Part shown: positions 26,822 through 34,536 of the stretch, one piece after another
How the letters are laid out: each line of letters begins with the position of its first letter
How positions within the stretch are numbered: the stretch's first letter is position 1
Source: Natroniella sp046097105
Lineage (GTDB): Bacteria; Bacillota; Halanaerobiia; Halobacteroidales; Halobacteroidaceae
Direction of reading: 5' to 3'
DNA length: 64,000 bases
Assembly: GCF_046097105.1 (NCBI RefSeq)
Contig: NZ_CP175562.1
Span: 310,001 to 374,000, forward strand
Position numbers and translations under genes: made by a program
The notes under the pieces: model-generated
The model's input: the letters and a program-made list of their open reading frames with translations, nothing else
Told to the model about the DNA's origin: nothing
The model's database searches: none

Positions 26822-27739
26822 ATGAGTAATTTACTCTTGGATGAAAGTCCTTTAGTTATTCAGCAGGGTTTAGCTAAAAAGTTGGGTTTAAATAAAGCGA
26901 TAGTAGTTCAACAGCTACATTATTTAATTAAGAGAAGAAGGGAAGAGGATCGGGATAGGTACTTTCATAATAATCAATGGTGGGTCTATAACTCTTATCA
27001 AAAGTGGAGGGATAAGTTCTTTGCTTTCTGGAGTGCAAGGACTGTAAGGAGGATATTTAATAACTTAGAGGATGATGGGATATTTATCTCAGATAACTTT
27101 AACCTTAAAAATTATGATAAAACCAAATGGTATAGTATTGATTATGAGAGATTAGAGCAAATTTTGGAAGATAAGGATGATGAAAAAAAGGAGGAAGAGG
27201 ACAAAAGAGAAGGAGTAAAACCTAGTGGACAAAATGGACATAGGGGGGCTGGTCAATCTGACCATACCCCTATGGACAAGTTGACCAAAGGGTATGGACA
27301 ATCTGACCAAAGCAATACCAAAGAAGTCACTAAGAAGTCTTACAAAGATAGTAGTAGTATAGGGGAAATCTACGAAAAAGTCTTTGGGAGGACTATAAGC
27401 AGACACCATTTAGAGATATTGGAGAGCTTTGTTGAGGATCTAGGTAAGGAAGTAGTTATTTTTGGTTTGGAGTATGCCAGTTCTCAAAATGCTAAAACAA
27501 TTAGTTATGTTCAGAGGGTGCTTAATGACTGGGTGAAGCAGAAGGTGAGTTCAGTAGAGGAAGCCAAGCAGCAGATAAAGCAGTTCCAGAAGAATAGGAA
27601 GGGGAGTAGAAGAGATGGAAAAGCTCCAGGAGCTAATAGATCGAGCGATGGAGAAGGTGGACAGGGACAAAGCAGTAGACTTGCCCAAAAAGCAAGAAAG
27701 CTTCTTAGAGAAGGAAAAGTGTCCTTACCAGAGGTGTAA
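26822..27739 (+). CDS. Phage replisome organiser, DnaD-domain protein
   Basis: A 305-aa protein. The N-terminal winged-helix replication-initiation region reads SPLVIQQGLAKKLGLNKAIV ... ARTVRRIFNNLEDDGIF. A charged linker (130-180) is followed by a DnaD/DnaB_2-type helical domain (IYEKVFGRTISRHHLEILES ... YVQRVLNDWV). It should open the phage origin and recruit the helicase loader. Its 3' end overlaps the next gene by 125 nt in another frame, an unusually long overlap. The origin may lie within it, but no clear iterons were found. Confidence 0.8.
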   Translation: MSNLLLDESPLVIQQGLAKKLGLNKAIVVQQLHYLIKRRREEDRDRYFHNNQWWVYNSYQKWRDKFFAFWSARTVRRIFNNLEDDGIFISDNFNLKNYDKTKWYSIDYERLEQILEDKDDEKKEEEDKREGVKPSGQNGHRGAGQSDHTPMDKLTKGYGQSDQSNTKEVTKKSYKDSSSIGEIYEKVFGRTISRHHLEILESFVEDLGKEVVIFGLEYASSQNAKTISYVQRVLNDWVKQKVSSVEEAKQQIKQFQKNRKGSRRDGKAPGANRSSDGEGGQGQSSRLAQKARKLLREGKVSLPEV

Positions 27740-28460
27740 TGGTGATGGATTTGAAATGGAAGAAGAGGGTGGGAGGTTGGTAGCGGTTGAATGTGATTGT
27801 CGGGAGTTAAAGTTAATCAATACAAAGCTGAAGTTTGCTAGGATAGATCAAGAGTTCTGCGGAACTATGATTAGCGATTATAAGATAAAGGGTTATTATA
27901 AGAAAGAATCTTCAATTGAGAATGCTATGATCTGTAAGAAGTCGGCAAGTGAGTATGTGCGAAGGTTTGGAGAGATGAAAGCTAAGAAGAAGGGGCTTTA
28001 CTTTCATTCTAAGAGAGCAGGTAGTGGAAAGACCTTGCTAGTATCGGCAATAGGTAATGAATTGATTAGAAGGTATAAAGCACAAGTTAGATTTGCAACT
28101 GCTGGTGAATTACTTGATGCTATTAGAGCTACCTACAATAAAGATTCTGAGCTTAAGACTCATGAATTAATAGATGCAGCTAAGAAGGTGGAGGTCTTGA
28201 TAATAGATGATTTAGGTCAACAGAAGGTAAAGGCAGATACCAATGATCATCTCTTTGATATCTGCAATTATCGGATTAAGAGTGATGTGGTGACGATATT
28301 TTCTAGCAACTGCAAGATTGAAGATCTGCCTTATGATTATAGAATTAAGAGCAGGATTCAAAGGATGGCTATACCTATTCAAGCACCAGAAGAGAGTGTG
28401 AGGGAGAGTTTAGCCGAGAGGGAGAATGAGGAGGTACTTGATAGTCTACTGACAGGATAA
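27615..28460 (+). CDS. DnaC-like helicase loader, AAA+ ATPase
   Basis: A 281-aa protein. A zinc-finger-like N-terminal segment (CPYQRCNGDG ... VECDCREL) precedes the AAA+ domain. Walker A is HSKRAGSGKTLLVSA near residue 135, Walker B is VLIIDDLG near 195 and sensor 1 is TIFSSNC. It should load DnaB-type helicase at the phage origin with the DnaD-like neighbour. The start may be further downstream than 27615 (for example the ATG at 27650). The long overlap with the upstream gene leaves this open. Confidence 0.85.
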   Translation: MEKLQELIDRAMEKVDRDKAVDLPKKQESFLEKEKCPYQRCNGDGFEMEEEGGRLVAVECDCRELKLINTKLKFARIDQEFCGTMISDYKIKGYYKKESSIENAMICKKSASEYVRRFGEMKAKKKGLYFHSKRAGSGKTLLVSAIGNELIRRYKAQVRFATAGELLDAIRATYNKDSELKTHELIDAAKKVEVLIIDDLGQQKVKADTNDHLFDICNYRIKSDVVTIFSSNCKIEDLPYDYRIKSRIQRMAIPIQAPEESVRESLAERENEEVLDSLLTG

Positions 28461-28511
28461 GGGAATAGGAAATAAGGCGAGAGCACATTATTTTCGTGGG
28501 GGTGTTTTAGA

Positions 28512-28934
28512 GTGAAGAAGCATAAAAAGTTAATTGGGGTTTTGCTTGAGTATAGGAAGTTGAAGCGGAGAGTGGAGGCTATTGATATACAATTGGAGTA
28601 TAATCAGCAAGCGATTGATTATGGAGTGCCTAGGGTACAAGGTGGGGGGAGTTGTGATCCAGTTTATGAGGTGGTGGAGAAAAGGGTTGATAGTGAGTTG
28701 GCCCGGGAGAAGGAGGAGAAGGAGAGAATTATTAACTTAATAGAGGTTGGGCTGAAGGTTTTGGATAAAGAGGTAGAGTTTCCTTTAATCGAGGCTAAGT
28801 ATCTTCAAGATAGTGTTCAGAGGGATAATATGATCTATAATAGCACCAACTTTCCTTATTCGGCTAGTCAGTATTATCGGGTGAAGAAGAGGGCACTAAG
28901 GAAGCTGGATGATAATATCGGAGATTTATTGTGA
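28512..28934 (+). CDS. RinA/ArpU-like phage transcriptional regulator
   Basis: A 140-aa protein, mostly helical. The C-terminal part has a sigma-region-4-like arrangement (IEAKYLQDSVQRDNMIYNST, then SASQYYRVKKRALRKLDDNI). Size, charge and position at the end of the early operon fit the RinA/ArpU group, which activates late genes. Start is GTG 28512 after GGGGGTG. Confidence 0.65.
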   Translation: MKKHKKLIGVLLEYRKLKRRVEAIDIQLEYNQQAIDYGVPRVQGGGSCDPVYEVVEKRVDSELAREKEEKERIINLIEVGLKVLDKEVEFPLIEAKYLQDSVQRDNMIYNSTNFPYSASQYYRVKKRALRKLDDNIGDLL

Positions 28935-29008
28935 TCTGTTTTAGAAATGTTTTCTTTGTTTAGAATAATACGTTATAGTAATAGTACCATTATGTGGATG
29001 TGATAACT

Positions 29009-29158
29009 ATGAATGATAAACTTAAAAAGGAAGTTGAATTTTTGCGGAAAAGGGTGGTTGAAGAGGCTGGAGATAAGGATTTATTAGATAAAGGTGTACA
29101 GGCTGTTAGTTGGAAATTGGCTAATAAAATTGTTGAGATGATAAAAGGTGATAGTTAG
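29009..29158 (+). CDS. Spo0E-like small protein carried by the prophage
   Basis: A 49-aa helical hairpin (LKKEVEFLRKRVVEEAG, then LLDKGVQAVSWKLANKIVEM) matching the pattern of Spo0E-family aspartyl-phosphate phosphatases, which dephosphorylate Spo0A~P and delay sporulation. The usual S-Q-E-L-D signature reads S-W-K-L-A here, so the conserved Asp is missing and it may be inactive or only similar in fold. ATG 29009 with a weak GGATGTG box. Confidence 0.45.
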   Translation: MNDKLKKEVEFLRKRVVEEAGDKDLLDKGVQAVSWKLANKIVEMIKGDS

Positions 29159-29189
29159 TGGGCTAGCCTTTTACAGGAATTATATAGTT

Positions 29190-29327
29190 CCCATACTAAA
29201 AAGTTTAGAAGATTTTGTTTATGATTTAGAAAATAGTAATCAACTAAATAAAGCTTTACTTAAAATAAGCAAATATCAGTCATCTCGTAAAAATAAAAAT
29301 AGTTACTGTAATAGCTTACTTAGTTAG
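29190..29327 (+). pseudogene. Fragment of an IS4-type transposase
   Basis: One frame reads PILKSLEDFVYDLENSNQ, then LNKALLKISKYQSSRKNKNS, aligning with residues 50-95 of the intact transposase at 21,664 (KESLEDFVTDLESNEGLKK ... SRKNK). It ends in a stop at 29,325. No start and no DDE residues remain. It marks the left edge of the cargo block. Confidence 0.7.
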
Positions 29328-29332
29328 AAAAA

Positions 29333-29357
29333 GAAGGGTCAATACCCTTCTTTTTTT
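29333..29357. terminator. Bidirectional terminator
   Basis: GAAGGG / CCCTTC stem with A-rich 5' and T-rich 3' flanks. It can end both the rightward phage transcript and the leftward regulator gene. Confidence 0.75.
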
Positions 29358-29404
29358 GTGTTTAACTATATAATAGTTGTGTAATTTCTAAAGAAAAAAC
29401 AATA

Positions 29405-30301
29405 CTATTGACTAACTAATTTTGTTGCTAATTCAACAGCTTCTTTTGCATTAAGAGAGAAGCCGTCAGCTCCGATCTTCTTCCACAACTTTGGATTTTG
29501 ACTGAAGATATATCCTCCTACTATTATTTTGATTTTTGAGTTAGGTAGAGTAGATCTAATAGCTGTAATTAAATTTTTAACAGCTTCAATGTTATAAGAC
29601 ATAGTTGCAGAGATAGCAATTAAATCAATATCTAGACTTTGAAGAGTGGTTATTAGGCTGTTAGTAGGGAGGTTAGATCCTAAATAATATGTCTCCCAGC
29701 CTTTTAAACTAAGAAGATCTGTGATCATTCTAATTCCAATATTATGAAATTCGCCATTGGCTGAAAGAGAAAGAAGGGAATAATTTTCTTGAGCTTCAGA
29801 ATTAATTCTGGGACAAATTTTAGACATAATTGATTCTGTTGCAGCGGTAAAGTAATGTTCTTGAGCGACAGTAACTTCATTTTTTTCCCATAAATCACCA
29901 ACAGTTTTTAATGAAGGTTCAAAGATATCTAAGTAGATTTCTTCAATTTTTACTCCATCAGCTATAGTCTTTTGAATCAACTGATAAGCACTGTGCTCTT
30001 TTCCTGCTAATAATCTATTTAAATACTCTTCAGCTAATGGTGATAAACTATTATTATTTATGGTAACTTTAGTTGATAATTTTTCTATATTTTTTTTATT
30101 ATCTGTTCGAGCCAATAAATAATCTAAAGATATGTTAAAATAATTAGCAATTTGGACTAATACTTTTTGATTCGGGAAGCGAATTCCCTGTTCATAGTTA
30201 GCAATGGTAGTTTGAGCTAAATCCAGTTTATCTGCTAAGTCTTTTTGGCGTAATTTCTTTTCTTTACGTAGTTTTTTTAGTCTTGATGCAAAATCAGCCA
30301 T
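29405..30301 (-). CDS. XRE regulator fused to a CarH-like cobalamin-binding (light-sensor) domain
   Basis: 298 aa. An XRE helix-turn-helix occupies residues 6-62 (LRQKDLADKLDLAQTTIANY). A B12-binding helical bundle (about 88-165) and a Rossmann-type B12 domain (about 174-295) follow. The bundle carries W138-x9-E148-H149, the signature of adenosylcobalamin photoreceptors of the CarH/LitR type. The Rossmann domain has E184-x-H186-x2-G189, where His is the expected lower cobalt ligand. CarH normally has a MerR-type DNA-binding domain, so the XRE fusion is unusual. It is divergent from cofG. The likely role is repression in the dark, released when light breaks the Co-C bond; this is inferred from motifs. 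Confidence 0.82.
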   Translation of the reverse strand: MADFASRLKKLRKEKKLRQKDLADKLDLAQTTIANYEQGIRFPNQKVLVQIANYFNISLDYLLARTDNKKNIEKLSTKVTINNNSLSPLAEEYLNRLLAGKEHSAYQLIQKTIADGVKIEEIYLDIFEPSLKTVGDLWEKNEVTVAQEHYFTAATESIMSKICPRINSEAQENYSLLSLSANGEFHNIGIRMITDLLSLKGWETYYLGSNLPTNSLITTLQSLDIDLIAISATMSYNIEAVKNLITAIRSTLPNSKIKIIVGGYIFSQNPKLWKKIGADGFSLNAKEAVELATKLVSQ

Positions 30302-30336
30302 TGTATTCTCCCCTTTTAATTTGATAAGTTACCATC

Positions 30337-30454
30337 ATTATAATACAAAATGTGTATATAAGCAACTCAAAACGTGTTAATAACTTGACATATTTCGTAA
30401 TGAGTAGTATAATGAGTATAATAAGGGAATAAAAGAGAGCTAATAATACGAAAT
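30337..30454. promoter_or_regulatory. Divergent promoters and putative 11-bp-periodic operator for the XRE-B12 / cofG pair
   Basis: Rightward promoter: TTGACA (30,385-30,390), 17 nt, TATAAT (30,408-30,413), a perfect consensus. Leftward promoter: -35 TTGCTT (30,365-30,360), 17 nt, -10 TATAAT (30,342-30,337). Between and over the -35 boxes lie CAAAATGTGT (30,346) and CAAAACGTGT (30,368), exactly 22 bp apart. The four consecutive 11-mers 30,346-30,389 all share A at positions 2, 4 and 5. ATTTCGT (30,392) in the cofG spacer is mirrored by ACGAAAT at 30,448. Confidence 0.7.
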
Positions 30455-30478
30455 GAAATATAGTGAGGGTTGAGATTA

Positions 30479-31447
30479 ATGAAAGTTATAACTTATTCTA
30501 AAAACATATTTATTCCAATAACTGATTTTTGTATTAATGAATGTTCTTATTGCAAGTTTAGATCTGATTTGGAGATAGCTGGGATAATGAAGTTAGAACA
30601 GATTAAATCTCATTTGTTTGCTGCTAAAAGTGCAGGGTGTAAGGAGGTACTCTTTAGTTGTGGAACTCAACCTGATAAATCAGTTAAATTTAGACAGCGG
30701 TTTCGTTCTGAAACCGGCTATAATTCAGTGGTTGAGTTGGTAACTGCTGCTTGTCAGAAAGCTTTAGAGATAGGTCTGATTCCCCATACTAATTTAGGGG
30801 TAATTGATTTTGAAGCATTAGAGATTTTAGCAGAGTATAATGGAAGTATGGGCTTGATGTTGGAGACGACAGCTAAAGTGGCAGCTCATTGCTATTCTTC
30901 TACTAAAGATCCTAGTACTAGATTGGAATTTATTGCTCAGGCGGGCCAACTTAAAATTCCTTTTACTACTGGATTATTAGTGGGAATTGGTGAGGAGAAG
31001 AAGGATAGAATCAACAGCTTACAGGCTTTATCTGACTTACATAATAAGTATGGTCACCTACAAGAGGTGATTATTCAACCGGTTAAATCAACTAAAAAGG
31101 GACTTGCTGGAGTTAGTTTAGTCCAGCTGCAGCAGTTGATTGGGTTGGCCCGAGAAATCATGCCTCCTGAAGTGGCAATTCAGGTTCCTCCTAATCTGGA
31201 AATAGAAAACTTAAAGGGGTTGATTGAATCTGGAGTTTCTGATTTGGGAGGGATATCTTCTTTGACTGATGATTATATTAATCCAGAATATAAATGGCCC
31301 CAATTAGAGCAATTAAAAGAGGAGCTAGAACCAAAATATCAATTGCGGGAACGCTTGCCTATTTATTCTCATTTTTTGCAGGAGGAATGGTTGAGAAAAC
31401 GGGTACAGGTCAGTTTGCAGAGAGAGGGGTGGCAGAATGGCTTATAA
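30479..31447 (+). CDS. cofG: 7,8-didemethyl-8-hydroxy-5-deazariboflavin synthase subunit CofG
   Basis: A 322-aa radical SAM enzyme. The cluster motif is C18-x3-C22-x2-C25 (FCINECSYCKF). CofG-specific C-terminal segments are IQVPPNL, SGVSDLGGISSLTDDYINPE and KWPQLEQL. With CofH it makes the deazaflavin F0 from tyrosine and a ribitylaminouracil. ATG 30479 lies 9 nt after GTGAGGG. It overlaps cofH by 11 nt. F0 is both the F420 precursor and the antenna chromophore of some photolyases; no F420-specific gene (cofC/D/E) is in the window. Confidence 0.88.
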   Translation: MKVITYSKNIFIPITDFCINECSYCKFRSDLEIAGIMKLEQIKSHLFAAKSAGCKEVLFSCGTQPDKSVKFRQRFRSETGYNSVVELVTAACQKALEIGLIPHTNLGVIDFEALEILAEYNGSMGLMLETTAKVAAHCYSSTKDPSTRLEFIAQAGQLKIPFTTGLLVGIGEEKKDRINSLQALSDLHNKYGHLQEVIIQPVKSTKKGLAGVSLVQLQQLIGLAREIMPPEVAIQVPPNLEIENLKGLIESGVSDLGGISSLTDDYINPEYKWPQLEQLKEELEPKYQLRERLPIYSHFLQEEWLRKRVQVSLQREGWQNGL

Positions 31448-32525
31448 TTTTGATTTATTAGAGTCTATTTTTAAAAAGATAGAAAGAGGAATCAGATTGA
31501 CAAAAGAGGATGCTATAAATTTATTCAAGGTACAGGGCATCGACCTATATCGAGTACTGGAATTAGCAGATTATAAGCGTCAACAGCAAGTAGGAGACGT
31601 TGTTAGCTATGTGGTAAATTATAATTTGAACATTACTAACATTTGTGTCAATGAATGTAAGTTTTGTGCTTTTAGTTGTAGTGAAGAGAGTAAAGAAGCT
31701 TATCTATTGACCTTTGCAGAAGTTGAAAAAAGACTTCAAGTAGCTTTGGAGCATGATATTACAGAAATATGTTTTGTGAGTGGGCTTCATCCTAATTTTG
31801 ATTTTGAATTCTATGCTTCTTTGATAGAAAATATCAGGAAGATAGATAAAAGTTTACATCTGCATGGGGTTACACCTGAAGAGTTAAAGCATGCTTTAGC
31901 TAATGAAGGGTTGAGTTATCAGAAAGGATATCAGCAGTTAAAAGAGATAGGGTTAAATTCTATACCTGGAACTGCTGCTGAAATTTTGGATGATGAGATT
32001 AGAGAAAAGATCTGTCCTAGTAAGATTAAAACTGAAGAATGGATAGCAGCAATTACAGCAGCACATAATGTAGGTTTAAAATCTACTGCAACGATTATGT
32101 ATGGACATTTAGAAGGGATTGAAGAGCGGGTTGAGCATTTAAGCTTGATTAGGGATATTCAGGATCAGACCGGTGGTTTTACTGAGTTTATTCCTTTATC
32201 ATTTATGCCCTATAATACTGAACTATATCGAAGGGGGTGGTTACAAGGAGGAGCAACTGGTAGGGAAGATCTATTAATGATTGCTGTGTCACGTCTTTTT
32301 TTAGATAATATTGATAATATTCAGGCCTCATGGGTCAAGTATGGTCCTAAATTAGCTCAATTTATGTTACAGGCTGGAGCTAATGACTTAGGAGGAACCT
32401 TATTTAATGAAAAGATTACTAAGAAAGCAGGAGGTAAGAATGGAGAGTATTTATCTGTAGAACAGTTACAGAGCTTAATTAGAGGTTTGAACAGAGAAGC
32501 TAAACAGAGGGGAACAATTTATTAG
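31437..32525 (+). CDS. cofH: F0 synthase subunit CofH (aminouracil-tyrosine 4-hydroxyphenyl transferase)
   Basis: A 362-aa radical SAM enzyme. The cluster motif is C70-x3-C74-x2-C77 (ICVNECKFCAF). Family blocks include IPGTAAEILDDEIREKICP, TATIMYGH, QTGGFTEFIPLSF and a C-terminal GANDLGGTLFNE. It catalyses the first half of F0 assembly. MqnC/MqnE menaquinone enzymes are the closest alternatives, but the adjacent, overlapping cofG makes CofH much more likely. Second gene of the putatively light-controlled operon. Confidence 0.88.
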   Translation: MAYNFDLLESIFKKIERGIRLTKEDAINLFKVQGIDLYRVLELADYKRQQQVGDVVSYVVNYNLNITNICVNECKFCAFSCSEESKEAYLLTFAEVEKRLQVALEHDITEICFVSGLHPNFDFEFYASLIENIRKIDKSLHLHGVTPEELKHALANEGLSYQKGYQQLKEIGLNSIPGTAAEILDDEIREKICPSKIKTEEWIAAITAAHNVGLKSTATIMYGHLEGIEERVEHLSLIRDIQDQTGGFTEFIPLSFMPYNTELYRRGWLQGGATGREDLLMIAVSRLFLDNIDNIQASWVKYGPKLAQFMLQAGANDLGGTLFNEKITKKAGGKNGEYLSVEQLQSLIRGLNREAKQRGTIY

Positions 32526-32548
32526 AAGTTAAGGAGAAGTGATAATTT

Positions 32549-33088
32549 ATGAAGGAAATTTCGTTGTATGAAGAGATCTTTGCTGCGTTGGATGGTACAA
32601 TGGAGAAAGAGACTGGGGATATTGAAGAAGAAAAGCTTCGTTCTAGATCTTTGAAATTTGAAACTGATGTACCTAAGTTGGAAAAGATGTGCTATATTAT
32701 GGAGCATGTTCTGCTAAAAAAAGAAGTAGAGGCTACTGTTTATGCTGGTTTTCAAAAGGTATCTCGAGCTAGAGATATTTGGGAGCGATTTTTACAGATA
32801 GCAGATAATGTTGCTCAGGTCTATATTTTTGGACAGGATGATGATGATCTGGAGTCACATTCTGATGTTGACTTTATTTACTTGCCCGATAAGCATAAGT
32901 TGGTTCGGGAGTGGTTTTTGGTAATTGATCAGCCATTGGCTAAATCGATGATGGTAGCTTATGATTTAGATGGTTTTGGAAAGTATGAGGACGAGAAGAA
33001 GAGAAATTTTAAAGGTGCTAAGAGTATGAATCCTCGAGTTGTTAAGAAAGCTATTAAATTATTAGATGAAGTAATCGAATCTTATTAA
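32549..33088 (+). CDS. DICT sensory-domain protein
   Basis: A 179-aa soluble protein. Residues about 60-179 match the DICT domain pattern: AGFQKVSRARDIWERFLQIA, VYIFGQDDD, VDFIYLPD, LVREWFLVIDQPLAKSMMVAY, and a terminal RNFKGAKSMNPRVVKKAIKLL region. DICT is a sensor domain found with diguanylate cyclases and two-component proteins and proposed to act in light responses. It lies 23 nt after cofH with GGAGAAG ahead of the ATG and ends in a hairpin, so it is the third gene of the cofGH operon. It has no output domain of its own. Confidence 0.75.
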   Translation: MKEISLYEEIFAALDGTMEKETGDIEEEKLRSRSLKFETDVPKLEKMCYIMEHVLLKKEVEATVYAGFQKVSRARDIWERFLQIADNVAQVYIFGQDDDDLESHSDVDFIYLPDKHKLVREWFLVIDQPLAKSMMVAYDLDGFGKYEDEKKRNFKGAKSMNPRVVKKAIKLLDEVIESY

Positions 33089-33124
33089 TTATAAAGCCTC
33101 TCCAGTGGAGAGGCTTTATAATTA
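33087..33124 (+). terminator. Hairpin terminator of the cofGH-DICT operon
   Basis: Perfect AATTATAAAGCCTCTCC / GGAGAGGCTTTATAATT stem with a 3-nt loop. The flank is AT-rich and lacks a long T run. Confidence 0.75.
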
Positions 33125-33127
33125 ATA

Positions 33128-33207
33128 TATTTCAAAATGAGTAGTACGATAATTTTAGCAAGGTGACGAGGCAGAGTTGACAATACAAAACGAAATAGAA
33201 ATATAAT
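33128..33207 (+). promoter_or_regulatory. Second copy of the cofG-type control region, now without its gene
   Basis: ATATTTCAAAATGAGTAGTA (33,127-33,146) repeats ATATTTCGTAATGAGTAGTA (30,390-30,409), which spans the cofG -10 region. A further TTGACA (33,177-33,182), a 19-nt spacer with AAAACGAAAT, and TATAAT (33,202-33,207) follow. No intact gene follows before the IS982 remnant at 33,398. The interval 33,208-33,397 otherwise holds nothing I can name. Confidence 0.5.
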
Positions 33208-33397
33208 TATAAAAATTAGTAAAAGAGGTTTTAGTATTGTCTTGGAAAATACATAAATATTAAAGCTTAGTTTATAGTTTGAAAGAGCAGTTTACAAACT
33301 CATATAAAAGAGTTTAAAATTAGATATAGAAAAACTCCAGCAAAAATGTTACCCTATCTATGGAAACACCCAGAATCCAAGATAGGAGGAATAACAT

Positions 33398-34300
33398 ATG
33401 CTGGAGTCTAGAGGCTATTTTACCACAAAAATTGAAGATTTAAAAGACCTTATTAAAGCATCTTTTGTGATAATTGATGATACTTGCAAAGAAGTAACCC
33501 CAACATATATTAAAAATCGTCGTAATGTTGATAAAGCAATAAATACTGATAGTGAAATAATTACTATTAGCATCATAGGTGAATTATTAACTATCAATTC
33601 AGAAAAATCTTGACTAGAATTTGTTAAAAAGAACCTGAAAGACTTATTTCCTGCTATTTGCCATAGAACAAGATTTAATAGAACTCGTAGAAATCTCCAT
33701 GATGTAATTGAACAAATACGTGAGAAACTATTTAAAATCTTAGGTTATCATTTAGATGAATATAGAATTATTGACAGTATGCCTATTCCTGTTTGCAATT
33801 TTGGCAGAGCACATTTCCATAAGGTTTTTCATAGGGCTAATTATGGATATTGTGCTTCTAAAAAAGAAACTTACTTTGGTTTTAAATTACACACACTCAT
33901 TATTCTTAATGGTTATATTACTGACTTTGTTATAACCCTAGCAAATATAGACGATAGAACTGCTATTTGGGATTTAATTTCACCCTATAATTCAATAAAA
34001 ATTTTAGGTGATAAAGGATATGTCGACAAAGACATAAAATCTGATTTAAAACAGGAAAAGAATATCGATTTATTTCCCCTTAAACGTAGTAATAGTAAAC
34101 ATCCATACCCTAAGTCATTTAGAAATTTAATTTCTAAAGTAAGGAGAAGAATTGAAACTTCCTTTTCGCAGCTTACTGAACAATTAAATATATCAAAAGT
34201 AAATGCAAAGTCATTTTGGGGATTAATAACTAGAATTAAAACAAAATTATTAGCTCATAATTTATGTTGCTTATCAATAAACACTTGGGTAAGAACGTAA
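33398..34300 (+). pseudogene. IS982-family transposase with one in-frame TGA
   Basis: The reading frame continues from MLESRGYFTTKIEDL through a single TGA at 33,611-33,613 to the conserved IS982 core: IDSMPIPVCNFGRAHFHKVF, KKETYFGFKLH, LGDKGYVDKD, RRRIETSFSQLTEQLN. All catalytic-region blocks are present, total about 300 codons. Family alignment suggests Trp at the TGA (a TGG to TGA change). IS ends could not be placed with certainty. It truncates the right side of the F0 cargo block. Confidence 0.8.
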
Positions 34301-34536
34301 ATATTGGACATATAAAAGAACTAGTATTCTAACTAAGCTATAGAAAAATTATACGATTAAAGGAGAAGGTATTTTTGATTTATCTATGTTAAATTTTAAC
34401 TTATTTGTTAATTAGTTTATACTAACACAACGCGTGAATATAATGTGTCCATGAATTTATACTAACAAAAAAGTTTTAATAATAATTGAACATAGTTTAC
34501 ATACTATTATTAAGTAAAAGTAATGGAGGTGTTTGA

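Noticed and set aside
31437..32525. Menaquinone enzyme MqnC or MqnE
   Set aside because: Sequence blocks overlap with these families, but the overlapping cofG and the TATIMYGH/QTGGFTEFIPL pattern favour CofH.
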